Assembly: GCA_024305405.1 (NCBI GenBank)
Contig: JAKNDB010000109.1
Span: 1,612,001-1,676,000, forward strand
Length of the DNA stretch: 64,000 nucleotides
Direction: 5' to 3'
Source: Dirofilaria immitis
Lineage: Eukaryota > Nematoda > Chromadorea > Rhabditida > Onchocercidae
Positions 1-23,300 of this stretch are shown here, piece by piece. Made by a program: the position numbers and the translations under genes. Numbering within the stretch: the stretch's first letter is position 1; each line of letters starts with the position of its first letter. The notes beneath the pieces were generated by a model, which saw nothing but the letters and a program-made list of their open reading frames with translations, ran no database searches and was not told where the DNA came from.

Positions 1-37
1 TATAAAATTTCACTTTTCTTTAAAAAAAAAAGAAAAA

Positions 38-112
38 TCATATCATCAGTCATCATATCATATCATATCATATCATACCATTCAATCATATCAAAAAAAA
101 AAAATCATAACC
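38..112. repeat. ATCAT-type pentanucleotide microsatellite
   Basis: Consecutive TCATA units with a few interruptions near the left edge, followed by A-rich sequence. It is a simple low-complexity tract with no coding potential. Confidence 0.8.
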
Positions 113-942
113 ATCAATCATAATCATTTAAAAAATTATATCAGTTATATCATATCTTTCAAAATTATATCATATCATCTCTACCTACCAAAATCATTTA
201 TCAATTACTAATAATAGCTATCCAATTTAATATTAATTACTGAAGTTCTTATTTCCTTATTTTGGATATAATATTTGATAGCTTAAGTTTTTTTGTTACA
301 GGAGAAATTTGGGAAAAAAAAGAAAAACTAGTTTATCCAATCTTCTAAAATAATTGATTTATAAAACTTTTCAGATATCATTTTATCTTTTAAACATTCT
401 TGATTCTTCGTTATCACAAATATTGTATGGAATCTAAAGAATTTCTTTGCTTTTTTTTCATCACCTTTTCATTTCTCACAATCGATAAAGGAACGAGAAA
501 TAGTTTTTTCTTCTTTTTTTTTCATTCTATTATTTGAATTAAATAACAAAAAAAAAAAAAAAAAACGTAAGCTCATGAAAATGCTATTTCAATTTTTACA
601 GCAAAACGATTATATAAACTAACTTATGAAATGATTCAATAGTTGTGTTGTTAGTTAAAAATTTCATCCGATAAAAGTAATTTTTGCTCTGTGAAAAAAA
701 AACAATTTCTTTTATTCATTCAAACTTTTTATAATAAATAAACAAACAACTAATACATAGGCATTTTAAATTTTATACAAATCAAATATAACAAATGAAA
801 ATAGAAAAAAGCTTAAAATTTAAATAAATTGACCATGCATATTTTAAAATGCACAAATGAATTGTATAAAAATATTCAAATTCAAATTGTTCATTGAAAT
901 ATTTCCCGCTATTAATCATCATTTTATGAAATTAATTTGAGA

Positions 943-985
943 TTCTCGATTGATATCATTCGTAGCGAATGATATCAATCGAGAA
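943..985. repeat. Perfect 20-bp inverted repeat with a 3-nt spacer
   Basis: The left arm at 943-962 and the right arm at 966-985 are exact reverse complements, separated by TAG. The arms contain the GATATC core and end in CG at the tip. The repeat could form a cruciform or a tight RNA hairpin. No coding frame or transposase is nearby. Alternatives are a small hairpin non-coding RNA, a fold-back inverted-duplication artefact, or a transposon-end remnant. Confidence 0.9.
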
Positions 986-2410
986 GTCCTGAATACGATA
1001 TATCGCAGTATATAAATTTTAAAGAGTATTGATATCAATAACAATGAATAATAGGATTGCTATTTTAATAGCACACCGAGTTATCACAATAAAAATTACC
1101 ACAAAAAAAGTGGAACTCATAAATATATTTAAAAAAAAAAAAGAGATAGAGAAAAGAGGTTTACAATGAGCAAAAAGAAGGGTCAATTAAATCGTAAATT
1201 GAAATTTGAAAAATTTTTTGTTTAGAATTTGAAAAAATTAAATCGTTGAATTGCAAGAAATATTTCTGATAATTTCTAATTCGTATGTATATCTATATAC
1301 ACATATTTCATTCTTTCATTTTTAATTTTTTCTTTGATATCGAATTGATCTCAATATCTTTTTGTTTTTTAAACCATTATTTAACATTCTAAAATTTCAA
1401 TTTTTCTTTTATTTTTAAATCCACCTTTTTTTCAAGTTGAAAAATATTAATCAATCATTCCAACACATCTTCCACAAATGTCAACTATTCTTAGCACAAT
1501 TGTATTTAACATAAATAGATAATAAGTTATAAAATGGAAGGAAAAAAGATGACAGCTGCCAAACATTTTACAAAACGGATGACAATATTGATAAGCTATA
1601 TATCTCGGTGGTGTAAATGTAAAATGGGAATTCCATTGAACAGCTGACTCTTTAATGATTAAAAAACGGTAAATATTTCATCTTGAATAGCTTATTACTT
1701 CATTTATTGATTCATAAAAATATACAGCCTAAGTAGAAAGATAAACAAAAATATATTTCTTTTTTTTTCAATATTATATTATAACTGTTAAATAAAATAA
1801 TTTAACTCAATTTTTATACAAATATTTATGATGGCACAAAGAGAAATTACTAAAATATCCTTATTATCTCAAGAGAAATTGAATTAAGTAAAAATCTCGA
1901 CATCTATGAAGTAGTTTTTTAACTTTCAATTATTTAACGATACAAATCAGATAAGTTAATATCATAATTCATGTTATAGTTCAAGGCTTACAAATATAGA
2001 AAGAGAATAAGAAGTTTTTAAAAATAAACAAACTCATTGCTATATATGATAATATAACTTTGAATTTTATCTTATATCGCTATCTATTTTTGATCAATTT
2101 GGTAAAAAAATCACATAAAAATTTCCTATTGATAGGATGAAAAATTTATGAAAAGTAAAAATGATTGTTATAATTTAATTTTAATTTATATAATTTTTGA
2201 ATTGCATTCAATTTGAATAATATTCATTCAGTGAGGAAGAAGAAAGGAAAATTTGCCAGTTTTGTTACCTACCGTATAACTTAGTTTTGAAGTGGACAAT
2301 CAGCTTGTCCAATCTAAGCATGCTGTCTTATTTAAAAGCATAAATTTCACTACCAGTGACTCATCTAATTCATAAGAAGCAAGATAACAAACTACTATTA
2401 CTTCGAGAGT

Positions 2411-2436
2411 ACCACTACTACTACTACTACTACTAT
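2411..2436. repeat. (ACT)n triplet microsatellite
   Basis: About eight tandem ACT units. It lies in non-coding DNA. Confidence 0.85.
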
Positions 2437-3497
2437 CAATAATTAATCTTAGCAATTATCTGATTTATGTACAATTAATTAATTATTGTCAAAATTATAT
2501 CAAATTAGTATACAGGAAATTATGATAATAACTACCTTCCGAATTTTATCACATCATGATAATTTATATATTTGCTGAAAAAATCGGATATGCATGAAAA
2601 GAAGAAATAAAAATTTTTAAGAATTTTTTCAAAATATCATAATTGTTTTTTAACGATAAAATTAGGATGAATAAATGGAAGAAACAAAATGACAGTTTTT
2701 TTTCTCCCTAAAAAGTTAATTCAAATAAAATTTTGATAAATTACTTCAACTTCTCTTTCCTCTTGCAATAATTTTTTCCCCATCTTTAGATATATATATT
2801 TTGATAATGATTTATTACTTTCTTGCCAATTTTTTTTCTCTCAACCTATCTGTGGAAGCAAAAAATTGTTTTATCCATTTTTTGATTAAGCTTAGTTAAA
2901 TTTCTCATAATTTGTTAGTTTTTTTTTTTATTTAGAATAAAAAAGAAGAAAATGTAAGGCAATAAATGATAAAGGCTATTAAGATATTGTTGTGGGTTTT
3001 TAGATCAAAACAGGTGACTCGTCGATCTTTTCCAGCTTATCCCATCTTAATTAATTTATTGCTTTTCGGCATCATTCATTAGATTCTTATTTATTTATTT
3101 CACTTCAATTAATGACTATTAATGTTGCCAAATCTTTTCAGAGGGGGCAAGATTTTCCTTTTTCTTTTGGAGCAACGAAAAGTAAACATATTACGGAAAG
3201 TTATGCAAAGATTAAATTTTTATAATCAAAACATTACGATGCAAGATGCTTCACAAATGAACTGTATGAGAATTCAAAATTAAATTGGAATAATGAATAA
3301 TTATTATTAAAATAATTAGTATTCTATTTTTTAATTACATGCATGCTATTGGATAAATCATCTCGATGAACATCAAAGTATTGGAATAAATATTCACATT
3401 AATAAAATGGCCAAAGTATTTGATAAAAATCCAATAATTCTTCAAAAAAAATTTCTGAATGTTTATATTAAAATTACCAAAAATTTACACATTCCAG

Positions 3498-9487
<5,990 letters not shown>

Positions 9488-9905
9488 AATGTAGAAAATT
9501 GAGTTCATTTTCAAAAGGTAATATTGTAAAGTACAACTGAAGAATTTAGTCTCAATTAGATGATATATTACACTGTGCACTTAAGCAATAAATGTTTTTT
9601 TGACATATTATAATAAAAAGAATTCTGGAGGACTCACTGCATTATTGCACAAAGATGCCGGCATAATAAATTGCTAAAAACAGCTAATTCACTATATTAC
9701 ATTGCACCGGTGGCCCAATATGAAAGTTTAATCCTTTGAACCTTTTTATCCGATGAAATCGAAGAAATTCATTGCTGCGATTATACCTAAATATTCTGCA
9801 AATAATCGAGCAACGTATAGGGAAGCATATCGAACAGAGTATTTTCCGGCAAAGTTACGAACTATTACAGCGTTAATGAAAGTTAATCAAATATGTATAT
9901 ATATC

Positions 9906-9942
9906 TTATCACGAATGATCTATATATATATATTATCACGAA

Positions 9943-9990
<48 letters not shown>
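9906..9990. repeat. AT dinucleotide tract with a duplicated 14-bp motif
   Basis: A pure (AT)n run at about 9945-9990 is preceded by two copies of TTATCACGAATGAT (9906-9919 and 9933-9946), each flanked by TA repeats. It lies in the 3' intergenic gap between unc-5 and the convergent thioredoxin-like gene. Confidence 0.85.
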
Positions 9991-9992
<2 letters not shown>

Positions 9993-10113
9993 TGTATACC
10001 GAATAAAGAACAATTTAAATATAAAGCAGAGAACAAAAACTCATAACGAACTAGAAATGCTTAATATAAACAAAGAAAATGCCTAACAAGAAGTTCATGA
10101 ATAAATGTGGAAA

Positions 10114-11258
10114 TTACACGCGGTTTCGAAATTCCTTTGCTAGCTTTTTGGCGTCCACTTCACCTGCATCCTGACATAAAAATTAACATTATGAAATAAC
10201 GTTGTATCCACCAAATAGAAAAAAACATCTAATTTAATTTAAATTTATCGCAAAGGTTAAAAATAATGCCTACCTGAATTTTATTCCTGACTTCTTGATC
10301 GATTACTTCGCCATCGCTATTCACTAATTTAGCGGCGGGTATTGTTTTCACATCATATTTCCTTAGGAATTCTCTGCAGTAGAATGAAAGTAGAAATAAA
10401 CTTGAAAATTGTGCATGATTTCTTGATGCATATAAATCCCAGTGTCTAACATTTCGCAGAGAATAAACCATAACTCGTATTACTTGAGAATTTGATTAAC
10501 TGTTAATCAGTGAAATAAGCAATTCTACACATTGTTAATGTATATTTGTCATAATCTTGAAGCATTAAAAATAGGTGAAAAAAGAAGCAAGACTTACGAA
10601 ATATGTTTATCACCAAATGGAATGTACGGCACATTAGGAAATGCTTTATTATAGTAATCTAACTGGTGTTGCGCCTCGCGATCACGGGAAATCCAAACGA
10701 TTTCAATATTTTCATCTTTTGCCGCCTCGTTGTACCATTTCTAGACAACTATAATTATCGCAGATAATCAAAAACAAATCCTAAAATATTCTAAGCACTG
10801 ACTGATAAACAATGAAATAACTATACACCCAAAATTGAAAACTACTACAAATAACAAGGAAAAGGGAAGAAAGAAAAGACAACAAAGCAAGTGCAGAAAG
10901 ACTTACCGTTAACTTAGGGGTAAACAAACGGCAGTGACCACACCATCCAGATGAGAAATACAATATAATAGCCTGAAATTAAATAGAAAATTGCACAGCA
11001 CGCGAAATGGACAAGAGAACCTAATTTAGCATGTTAACTTAAACTATTTGATTTCTTTAAAACTTCAACACATCCAACTCTACCGTCACAACGCGTAAAG
11101 AGGGTGAAATCTTATCAAAAATTACAAACCTTATTTTTCAAATCATTCGCTTTAACCAATTCGCCATTTCGTTTGACCAAGGGAACATCTTTCAGAAAGT
11201 TTGCACCAGCTGCATAACAACGGGCAATGTTAAATCGTCCTGTTCGGGGTAATAGCAT
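10114..11258 (-). CDS. Thioredoxin-fold (nucleoredoxin/tryparedoxin-like) protein
   Basis: Five exons on the minus strand: 11258-11131, 10972-10907, 10740-10598, 10373-10274 and 10170-10114, all with canonical splice sites and consistent phases, giving about 165 residues. The N-terminal part runs through a LVKRNGELV-type strand. The second exon carries the redox site SSGWCGHCRLFTP, and the later exons carry IVWISRDREA and the cis-proline-type strand YDVKTIPAAKLV. These are hallmarks of the nucleoredoxin/tryparedoxin-like branch, which reduces protein disulfides. The active site is WCGHC, as in protein disulfide isomerase, rather than the WCPPC usual in nucleoredoxin. The start ATG at 11258 lies 15 nt downstream of a TTTTTAG acceptor-like site, which would suit spliced-leader trans-splicing. 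No transmembrane segment or ER-retention signal is visible. The exact paralogue is not identified. Confidence 0.88.
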
Positions 11259-14200
11259 TTCTGGTACCACTCTAAAAATTGAGTAATAGAGAGTAAAGAA
11301 ATTGTTTATTCAGCACTTATTTCCTTAGGAAAGCCATATTAACCGGGAAACGCACTAATAAATAAATACGAATCGATAAGTTAAGTTTACCGAGAATATC
11401 CAGCCCAATTCAGTCTCCTTCCTTTTTTTACCAGGGTCCTATCTATTTGCTACTCAACTTCATTAGAGCATCTAACGAAAAAACTAGAGCCCATAATGAA
11501 AAAACTGGAGCTCATGACGAAAATCGAAATCCCAGCAGTAATGGAAAATCAAAATGTAATTTTCACCAGAAGTACTTCTAGACCCTAATTGTTCGAGAGT
11601 GATATCGATTTCATTTCATACGATAGTATTGAGTGTCAACTTTTTAAATATATAATTTTGAACTATGTCCGAAGAAAACAGTTCTCTGAAGTTTTCAAAT
11701 CTATGATGCCAATTATCAAACTATCCTTTAAATCTATTCGCTGAACGAGCTATCCATTATTAATCAAAGAAAATCATGAATACAGTATTAATGTAATATT
11801 CATGATCATTAATTATACTTCCCGTGAAAGTTGAATAATTTTTATTTATAAAGATTTTCGCATTTGAACGACATCAAATACGATTAACATACGAGATTTT
11901 TATCAATTGACAAAAAAGGTTTACTTCTATAATTTTATGTTATCATTATTTTTAAAAATTTTTTGAAAGTTTTATTCAAAATTCAGGTAAATTTTAGATT
12001 CAATAATTTTATCAATTATTAGAATGGGCAAATCTGTTTCTTTCATTCTGATTTTTTAAGATTATCCGAATAGTTAAATTATAGAAATTTTTATCATTAT
12101 ATCTGATTTTCTATAAGATATTTAATTTTCTCATTAATTGATTAAACAGATAGAATAATAATCAATTCTTTCGGACACTTGACAGTAATCAGAATAAATC
12201 GAGATTGAACTTGATTAGTCAATCGTTTGAATAAATCAAGTTTCAATGATAAAATATTTCTAACGTAGTGATGTGAAAAAAAATCGCAATACTTTTTCAT
12301 GGCATTAATCATTGTTCTTTTTTACCATTATCATATTAAAGCATTAATTTTCATAAAAAAAATGTCCCAAAAGTTGCGATAAAAAAAAATAATCAAATAT
12401 TATCAAACATTTATAGGACGAGAATACGTTGATCGTATTGATTTCTTAACAATTTCAAATCTTTTTAACAAATCCTCCTAGTGATAGGATTAATTGATAA
12501 TTAATGCATTTTTATGAAAAATAAGTTCTAAATTTATGCAAGTATATTTTGTAACAATGAATAACTCATTTATTAATTATTCTGGTTTTTATCCTTTGAT
12601 TCAATGAAGTTTATTGAAATTTCCAAAGTTTCATCAATATTTTATCAGTATGATTTGATCGAATGAAAATCTTTTGTCTTTGAATTAATAATGTAAAATC
12701 TTTAAAAAAAAAAAAAACTTTTACAAAACATCTCTCATCTATTTTCGGTTCAATTATGGCCAAATGTGGAACTTCGATAAAATATCGTATGGTTCGAAAG
12801 GTTTTCAGGAGCCAAAACAAGAGGGAACCATTATACTTCGTCTTTTAACGAATAATTAAATTCAAAATTTAAATCTTTCTCTCTTTCAACAATGTCTCTT
12901 TTTCAATTCTTTTTATGTTATCAATTACAGTTAGTTATAGGAATAATCTGGAAAAGAAGCTAACATTCCATGAATTTATTTGTTGTATTGATACATTTTA
13001 GGCCATACATTTCAACAAGTAATTATATAGCAATCAATAGTTGTATCAAAAATTAAAATGTATGCTTGGTTTCAAGAAATTTGGAAAATTAAAATATAAA
13101 ATAATTGAGGAGCAATTTGATATATTTTGATACGTTTATATATATTCTTAAATGTAATCGTAGTTAAATTATAGTCGCATTCGCTATACATGATTTGGAC
13201 AAAAATGAATATATCACGAGAAATGAGTTTAAAGTGATTATGATTATGATAATCGTTCGAGCATATCATCTAAACAGTTTTTTATCGAAAATTTCTTGAT
13301 TTTCGTGAAAAAATAGTTGTTAATTCAATGCAAAATTTAACATGAATGTTATCTCAATAAAATCAATCAAAATATTAATTAGATGCTTTAATAAGATGGC
13401 TTTACACCTGAACTTAATTTTATAATTGTTTTATAATCGGACCTTCTGCTAAATCAATTAAAAAAGAAAAATGTCCAATTTTTTTTCTGAGCTTGAGCAT
13501 ATCATAAATCGAATAATTAATTACTTAAGGTGATTATGATAAGAATGATAAAATATCATTTTAAGAATTTGATCGAATATGTAAGTGAAATTTTTTCATC
13601 CTTCCCGGATTAGTTAAATAATATGATGAATGTCATTATTTCTCGAAAATGTGAGCAAACATAAACAATCCAATGCTATCTTTCAAATGGGAAAAAAATA
13701 TCATTTTTGAATTTTACGCAATGAGTAGCATAAATCTGAAAAAAACTAATATCAATTCGATTATTGAACTAATTCATTCTGTTAGGAATTAGTCAATTGT
13801 TGTGAAAAAATCTAACATTTCATTTTATTTAAAAAATTTGAAAATAAAAAAAAATAGAAATTATTGATAACTATAATTATTAAAAGCATATTTCATTCTC
13901 CTGAAATTGAAAAAGAAATGTTTTCTTTTTATTTTATAGCTTTCTATATACCTAAATTTAATCCTAAAAAATAAGAAGGAAGAATTCTTATATTTCTTCT
14001 TTGATCATTCTATGTTGTTGTTACTAAACCTAAGAATTAATGTATATAAAAACTAAAAATTTTTTGTATTCAAAAATTCTAACAATTATGATAAAAAGCT
14101 AAAATGATTATAAACATATTTTTGAAATGCCAAAGATATATGAAATTTATTATAACCAATTAACTTCTTTTTCGAACCTCAAGAAAACGGTTCCTTCTAA

Positions 14201-15656
14201 ATTTCAAAGAAAAAAAAATCAAACTCTAGAAACATCATCCATTACATTAGCAAATTTTTATCTCATTCCAAGAAATACCGTAATTTCAAATATGAAATAA
14301 TCAGTATATCATAACAAAGAAATAAAATTTTTAAGAAATTCGAAGAATAGACGACAGGTAAATGATTCAATGTACTGATCAATTTATATAGATCGTTTTC
14401 GTTTTTTTTTTCGTCAAAGCGATTTTCTTCATCATTTCATTCAACAAGATTATAAGTTGGACTTTAATTGCTGTAACTTTTTTTATTTTTACAATTGATC
14501 GATTAAATTTTAATTGCTCATTTGATACAAAATTCTGCTTAACTAAGTCGAGTAATTTAAAAAGTTAAATATACGAGGAAAATCCCTACATGTTAAATAA
14601 ACCGATTTTACGAAATTCAATTTTGCACTTCTCGTTCCACGATATCATACCGATAATATCAAAAATTCAATGCGAAAGTATTTGTACATTAGTCGATCAA
14701 TATAATCAACCTTTTGAATATTTGTTTAATTCAAAATTCAACATTTTATAATTTCATTATAACGATAGTTTGCATATATCTAATTCATTGCTACAGTTGA
14801 AGTGCTTCCAAAAATAAATATATTATTTTATATTCAATAATGGTAATTATTAGATATGGAATAATTATGAATAATTATTAGATATGGAATAATTATTCTT
14901 AAAATTCAACTTTTTCATTTTTTTTTTTGTTCTATATTTCAGACTATTTGAACTTATATAATTCATAGTTTTTATTCTTTTTCTTCATATGAAAAATGAA
15001 AAGGACGAATGAAACACGGAATATCAGTATAACTTAAATGAATATATTGGAATAAATCAATAGATTTCGATTTATCAGGCCATTAATAGAAGGAGTTTTC
15101 CATATGCAATTAATGAGTCTATCATATTAAATGATAACGAAAAATGAATAATTATATGCGATAATTGATTTAATTTAATTTAGTTCGATTAACTTAAAAT
15201 TAGGACAACAAAATGACATGCTACATCTGTTAATTAACTAAATTGAAGCAATATATTAAATTAATTTAATTCATATATGATACAACATACTGTCATCTAA
15301 TTTAAAATAACATCTTGAGATTGGAAAAAATACTTCAAAATTTTTTCCAAAACTTTCATTTAATGGGCCAATAATGGCTGTTGAAATTCAGTACATATTC
15401 GTAAATATATGGTGAAGTTCCATGTAGAGATGTTGAAACTTTTGAAATCTATGTCGAGACAAGAAGTTTCATATGCCGACTATCAAAGTTATGAGGGAAT
15501 GAATATTGAGATGTCTGGGTGCTTTCACGTGTGATGAACAAAATATGTTCTTACGTACAATATGCAAACACGTGAGGATGGACCATTGCCGCATTGTTCG
15601 TCTCCTACAACTTTGATCATGTGATTTATAAGAATAATTTTCAGGATAATGAATCA
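11259..15656. other. Long AT-rich intergenic region between divergent genes
   Basis: No exon with family similarity or sustained codon structure was found on either strand. The gap separates the 5' ends of the thioredoxin-like gene (-) and PARG (+), so it should contain both promoters, but no specific promoter element could be identified. Open frames on both strands at about 15.47-15.93 kb overlap the first PARG exon and look incidental. Confidence 0.55.
14844..14896. repeat. Two-copy 25-bp tandem repeat, period 28 bp
   Basis: The unit beginning TAATTATTAGATATGG occurs at 14844-14868 and again at 14872-14896 without mismatch, separated by GAA. It is a recent local duplication in non-coding DNA. 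Confidence 0.85.
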
Positions 15657-19551
<3,895 letters not shown>

Positions 19552-20382
19552 TGATCTAATCGACGTTTCTGTAATTTGTATGTCTCGAATGTTGTACAGT
19601 TGCATGTTAATTAGATACATCACTTATGCATTTTCATATAACGCAATTGTCGCTATGATTAAATACTGCTCCTACATTATAAAAAGCTATTACCGAATAT
19701 TGTTTGCTGAAATAGTAACAATTTTTTAGATCCTTAAGGATCAGTATTAGCCCGTCATTATTCTATATTTTAAAGAATGATAACACACCCATCATTGTGT
19801 ATTTCTTAAACCAATCATCAGCAATACCAATTATATTTATTACATTACATCTTTTCTTGGACACATCATATACAATATCATTTTCCATAAAGAAATTTAC
19901 TGCATATGATTGCTTTGTTAGTAGGAATTCATAATCTATTAAGAGCTATGTCTAATACCTCATTATGTGAAATTCTTATTCCATTCTTCATTTCCCTTCC
20001 ATCCTTTAACTATTTGAACTAAGAGAAGAAAATTGGACTACTGAAAACTCTTTCATATAGTAGAATGACATGTAATTTAGTCCGTCAGCATTTTCAATTT
20101 CTTAGTTTCAAAATAATCCATAGAGATAAAATTAACATTGCAAAAGTTCATTCCGATTAAAGCCTTCCACAATACGGGAACTATTGCAGTCGGTTAACGG
20201 ATACTTTAAAATAAATATCATCAATCACCTGAGTTAACTGATAAGCTTGTACAATTCGATAGCAAATTCGAGTAGTTTGCAGTTAATATTCTTGAGAAGA
20301 AAATGACTTAAACAAATCAGACTATGATCATTAGTTAGACTACTCACAAAAATCCATCAAGCGATGATTTAATTTAGATCCA
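19552..20382. other. Short convergent intergenic gap (PARG / OGDH 3' ends)
   Basis: AT-rich sequence between the PARG and 2-oxoglutarate dehydrogenase stop codons, presumably holding both 3' untranslated regions. No gene or structured RNA was recognised. Confidence 0.6.
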
Positions 20383-23300
20383 TTATCCACTTATGAATCC
20401 GTCGAGATCAGCTTTTCGAACATTTAGAGCATCTGCCACAAAACCTTTCAACTCGACATAGTGAGTGTATTTATTGCCTGTTGCTGCTGATGCCGATGGT
20501 TTTCGACCAGCATATTTAAGCAATCTTCCCTGTCTGAAATCTCCAAAGCTCTTACGAATGATCGATCTAACGGAGCGGATAAGGAGAATAAAATATTAGT
20601 ATTTGTATTCCCAGAATGAAAAGGAGAACATGTAGACATCATTTCTTTCCGAAAATTCAAGCAAATTAACGTACTTAGCCAGAAGTGCTTTAAGTCGCGG
20701 ATGCACAAAACCCCATGCACCCATGTTTTTGTGTTCCTCCTGTGCCCAAATAAGTTCTGCTTTACCATATTTCAAGCACTCTGCGTCAATTAAATCATAT
20801 GGAAATGGAGAGATCTGTTCAACACGACATATCGCTATCTTTGAGTCTAAATTCAGGTGTTTCCTTGCAGATATCAAGTCGTAGTAAACTTTACCTGAAA
20901 GAAATTACTATTAGTAGGTATAACAAACCAGAAAGTAAATTGAGTCACGAAAGCTTCCAGAAGAAAAAATAAAAAGAAAATAGAAGAAAAACAGGATAAA
21001 ATCACACCGGTGCAAAAACCAAGCGTTCCACCTTGTCTGGGTCTCCACTAGCACTTCCGTTTTCCGGAATAACTCTGCAGAATTTAGTACCAGGCAAGAA
21101 ATCTTCAATTGGAGAACGTGCTAATGGATGACGAAGAAGCGATTTCGGTGACATAATAATAAGTGGTTTCCTATAAAAGGTTCTTCTTGCAAATCGCTTC
21201 AGAATGTTATCACGTAATAATAATATCATTAATTCAAAGAATGACCTGAAAGGCATCGCTACTTGTCGTCTCAAAAGATGATAAAAATTGGAAGGTGTTG
21301 TGCAGTGTACGACAATCCAGTTTGCGTCATATAACTGCTGCGCTTCGAAAGTAGGCCCAAAAGCAGTATGCTGAAATCAAAACTATGAGAGACTACTCTA
21401 CTTTAATTACCCTTCGCAATGATCTTTCATGCTTCAAATATTAATATTTATTGTACTAGAAGTTTACCTCAACATCGATATCGTCATCTTCATTTGACAT
21501 TTGCAAAAAACGTTCCAAACGTGCACTACTGTGTTCAGGACCCATTCCTTCATAGCCATGTGGCAGTGACATCACTAATCCAGACTGCCGAATCCATTTG
21601 GACTGACCTTAAAATAATAACTAACCATATGCACATTAAAATATAAATATCAATTTGTAAGTCGAATATTCCATATTTTAGGGAGAATAAATAAATGTAG
21701 GAGTACCTGAAGACAAGAACTGATCAGTAATACACTGGGCATTGTTTGCGAAATCTCCGAATTGTGCTTCCCATATAACCAACGAATTCGGTTCCACCAT
21801 TGAATAACCGAGTTCAAAACCGAGAATTGCATACTCCGAAAGTGATGAGTTAGAAATGCTATATTCAGCTTGCTGAAATGAATAACAGAAAACTGCATTA
21901 ACTGTAAGCTAAAGTTTCAAATTATAAAGGTTCCATAATAATCTGCATGCGTTGCACCCGCCTAATAAATGATTTTTTTGCTAAACGTTTATCAGTTTTG
22001 GCAACAAAAGATTCTTTTAGTGTCCTGATGAATTAATCATCGTGGAAACAAAATATTAGGCTTAGCATAAATCATAATTGAAACTATTTTTAACCACAGA
22101 ATCTTGCATTTGTTTTTACATCAGCAATGGTAACTAAAAACAAAAGAAACGGAAGCACTTTATCAGATAGATTGTCCAGTGGATTATACGTCTTTTGATC
22201 CACTTTCTGATCATGCAACACATGATGACGATGTGAAAATGTTCCTCTTTCTACGTCTTGTCCCGATAATCGAACATGAGTTCCTGAAATTTCAAAAAAT
22301 TAAAATCGGTGATACAAAGTTTGCAATATCTGTTCGAAAAAACAAAAAAAAAAACACATACCTTCAAGGAGAAGAGATCCAAAAGCAACAGCTTCTCCCA
22401 TAGCCCAATCAAAACTATTATCCTCCAGCATTTGACGTCGTCCCTTCAATATTCTGTCCAAACCCCGATGAAGATTAAAATCTGCATTTTCGTTACATTA
22501 CAGTAAGAACTCAAATCAAAGGGTATAGTTTGGCTTTGGAACGGACATATAGCATTACCATGCAGATACTAAATTCCCCAACATACTGTCTGATTGAATG
22601 CTTTTTTTAATTTTTTAAATGACATTTTATTATCCTATTTCGAAGCTTTTATTTTTAAAAATTAGTAGAAAAAAAGAAAGCACCCGTTGGAACAGATGAG
22701 AACTTCTCAATGATATGCGTAATCGTTTCTTTCGCAACACCAGTTGTTGGTATTTTTAGCGGATCACGCTTTTTGAAGAAAGTATCCCACGGGGAATCGA
22801 TCCAATCCCTATGACGAAGATATGTCACTTTTTGTGCTTCTTGATAAGCATCTTCCAGTACATTATTGTATTTGGTTACTTCATCCTACAAAAATTTAAG
22901 ATTAATGATCTACATTTTAAATAAATATATAATTCACTACATAACTAGCGAGTGAATTAAACGACGCAATTTAATGACTACCGCAGCTAGTTTCTTTCTC
23001 AGATGTGTCGTCCAATTTCCTGTTAATCTCATTGAATGTTTGCATGATCAAACATAAAGACAAAATGGCTGCTTTCTTTTTGAATTTCCAACAAGCACTA
23101 AATTTTTACCTCTACATATTGTTTGTTGGCAACATTTTCAGCTAGAATTTGCTTCTGGTAAATTTCAAGAACCGGTTTTGTCTTTCTAACACGCTGGTAC
23201 ATCAGTGGTTGCGTAAACATTGGCTCATCAAGTTCATTATGTCCATATCGTCGATAACATACCAGATCAATGATAACATCCTAAAATTGGCATACAGAAA

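Larger units (their letters stand above)
1..3497. other. AT-rich non-coding DNA upstream of the visible unc-5 exons
   Basis: No coding exon could be supported on either strand. The stretch is full of A and T homopolymers and short repeats. Because the first visible unc-5 exon encodes the second Ig domain, this region is most likely a large intron of unc-5 or flanking DNA, with the signal-peptide and first-Ig exons lying left of the window. It holds an ATCAT-type repeat, an ACT triplet repeat and a perfect hairpin, listed separately. Confidence 0.6.

Noticed and set aside
9906..9990. Repeated TTATCACGAATGAT units considered as a CRISPR-like array
   Set aside because: Only two copies, embedded in AT dinucleotide repeats, in a eukaryotic genome.
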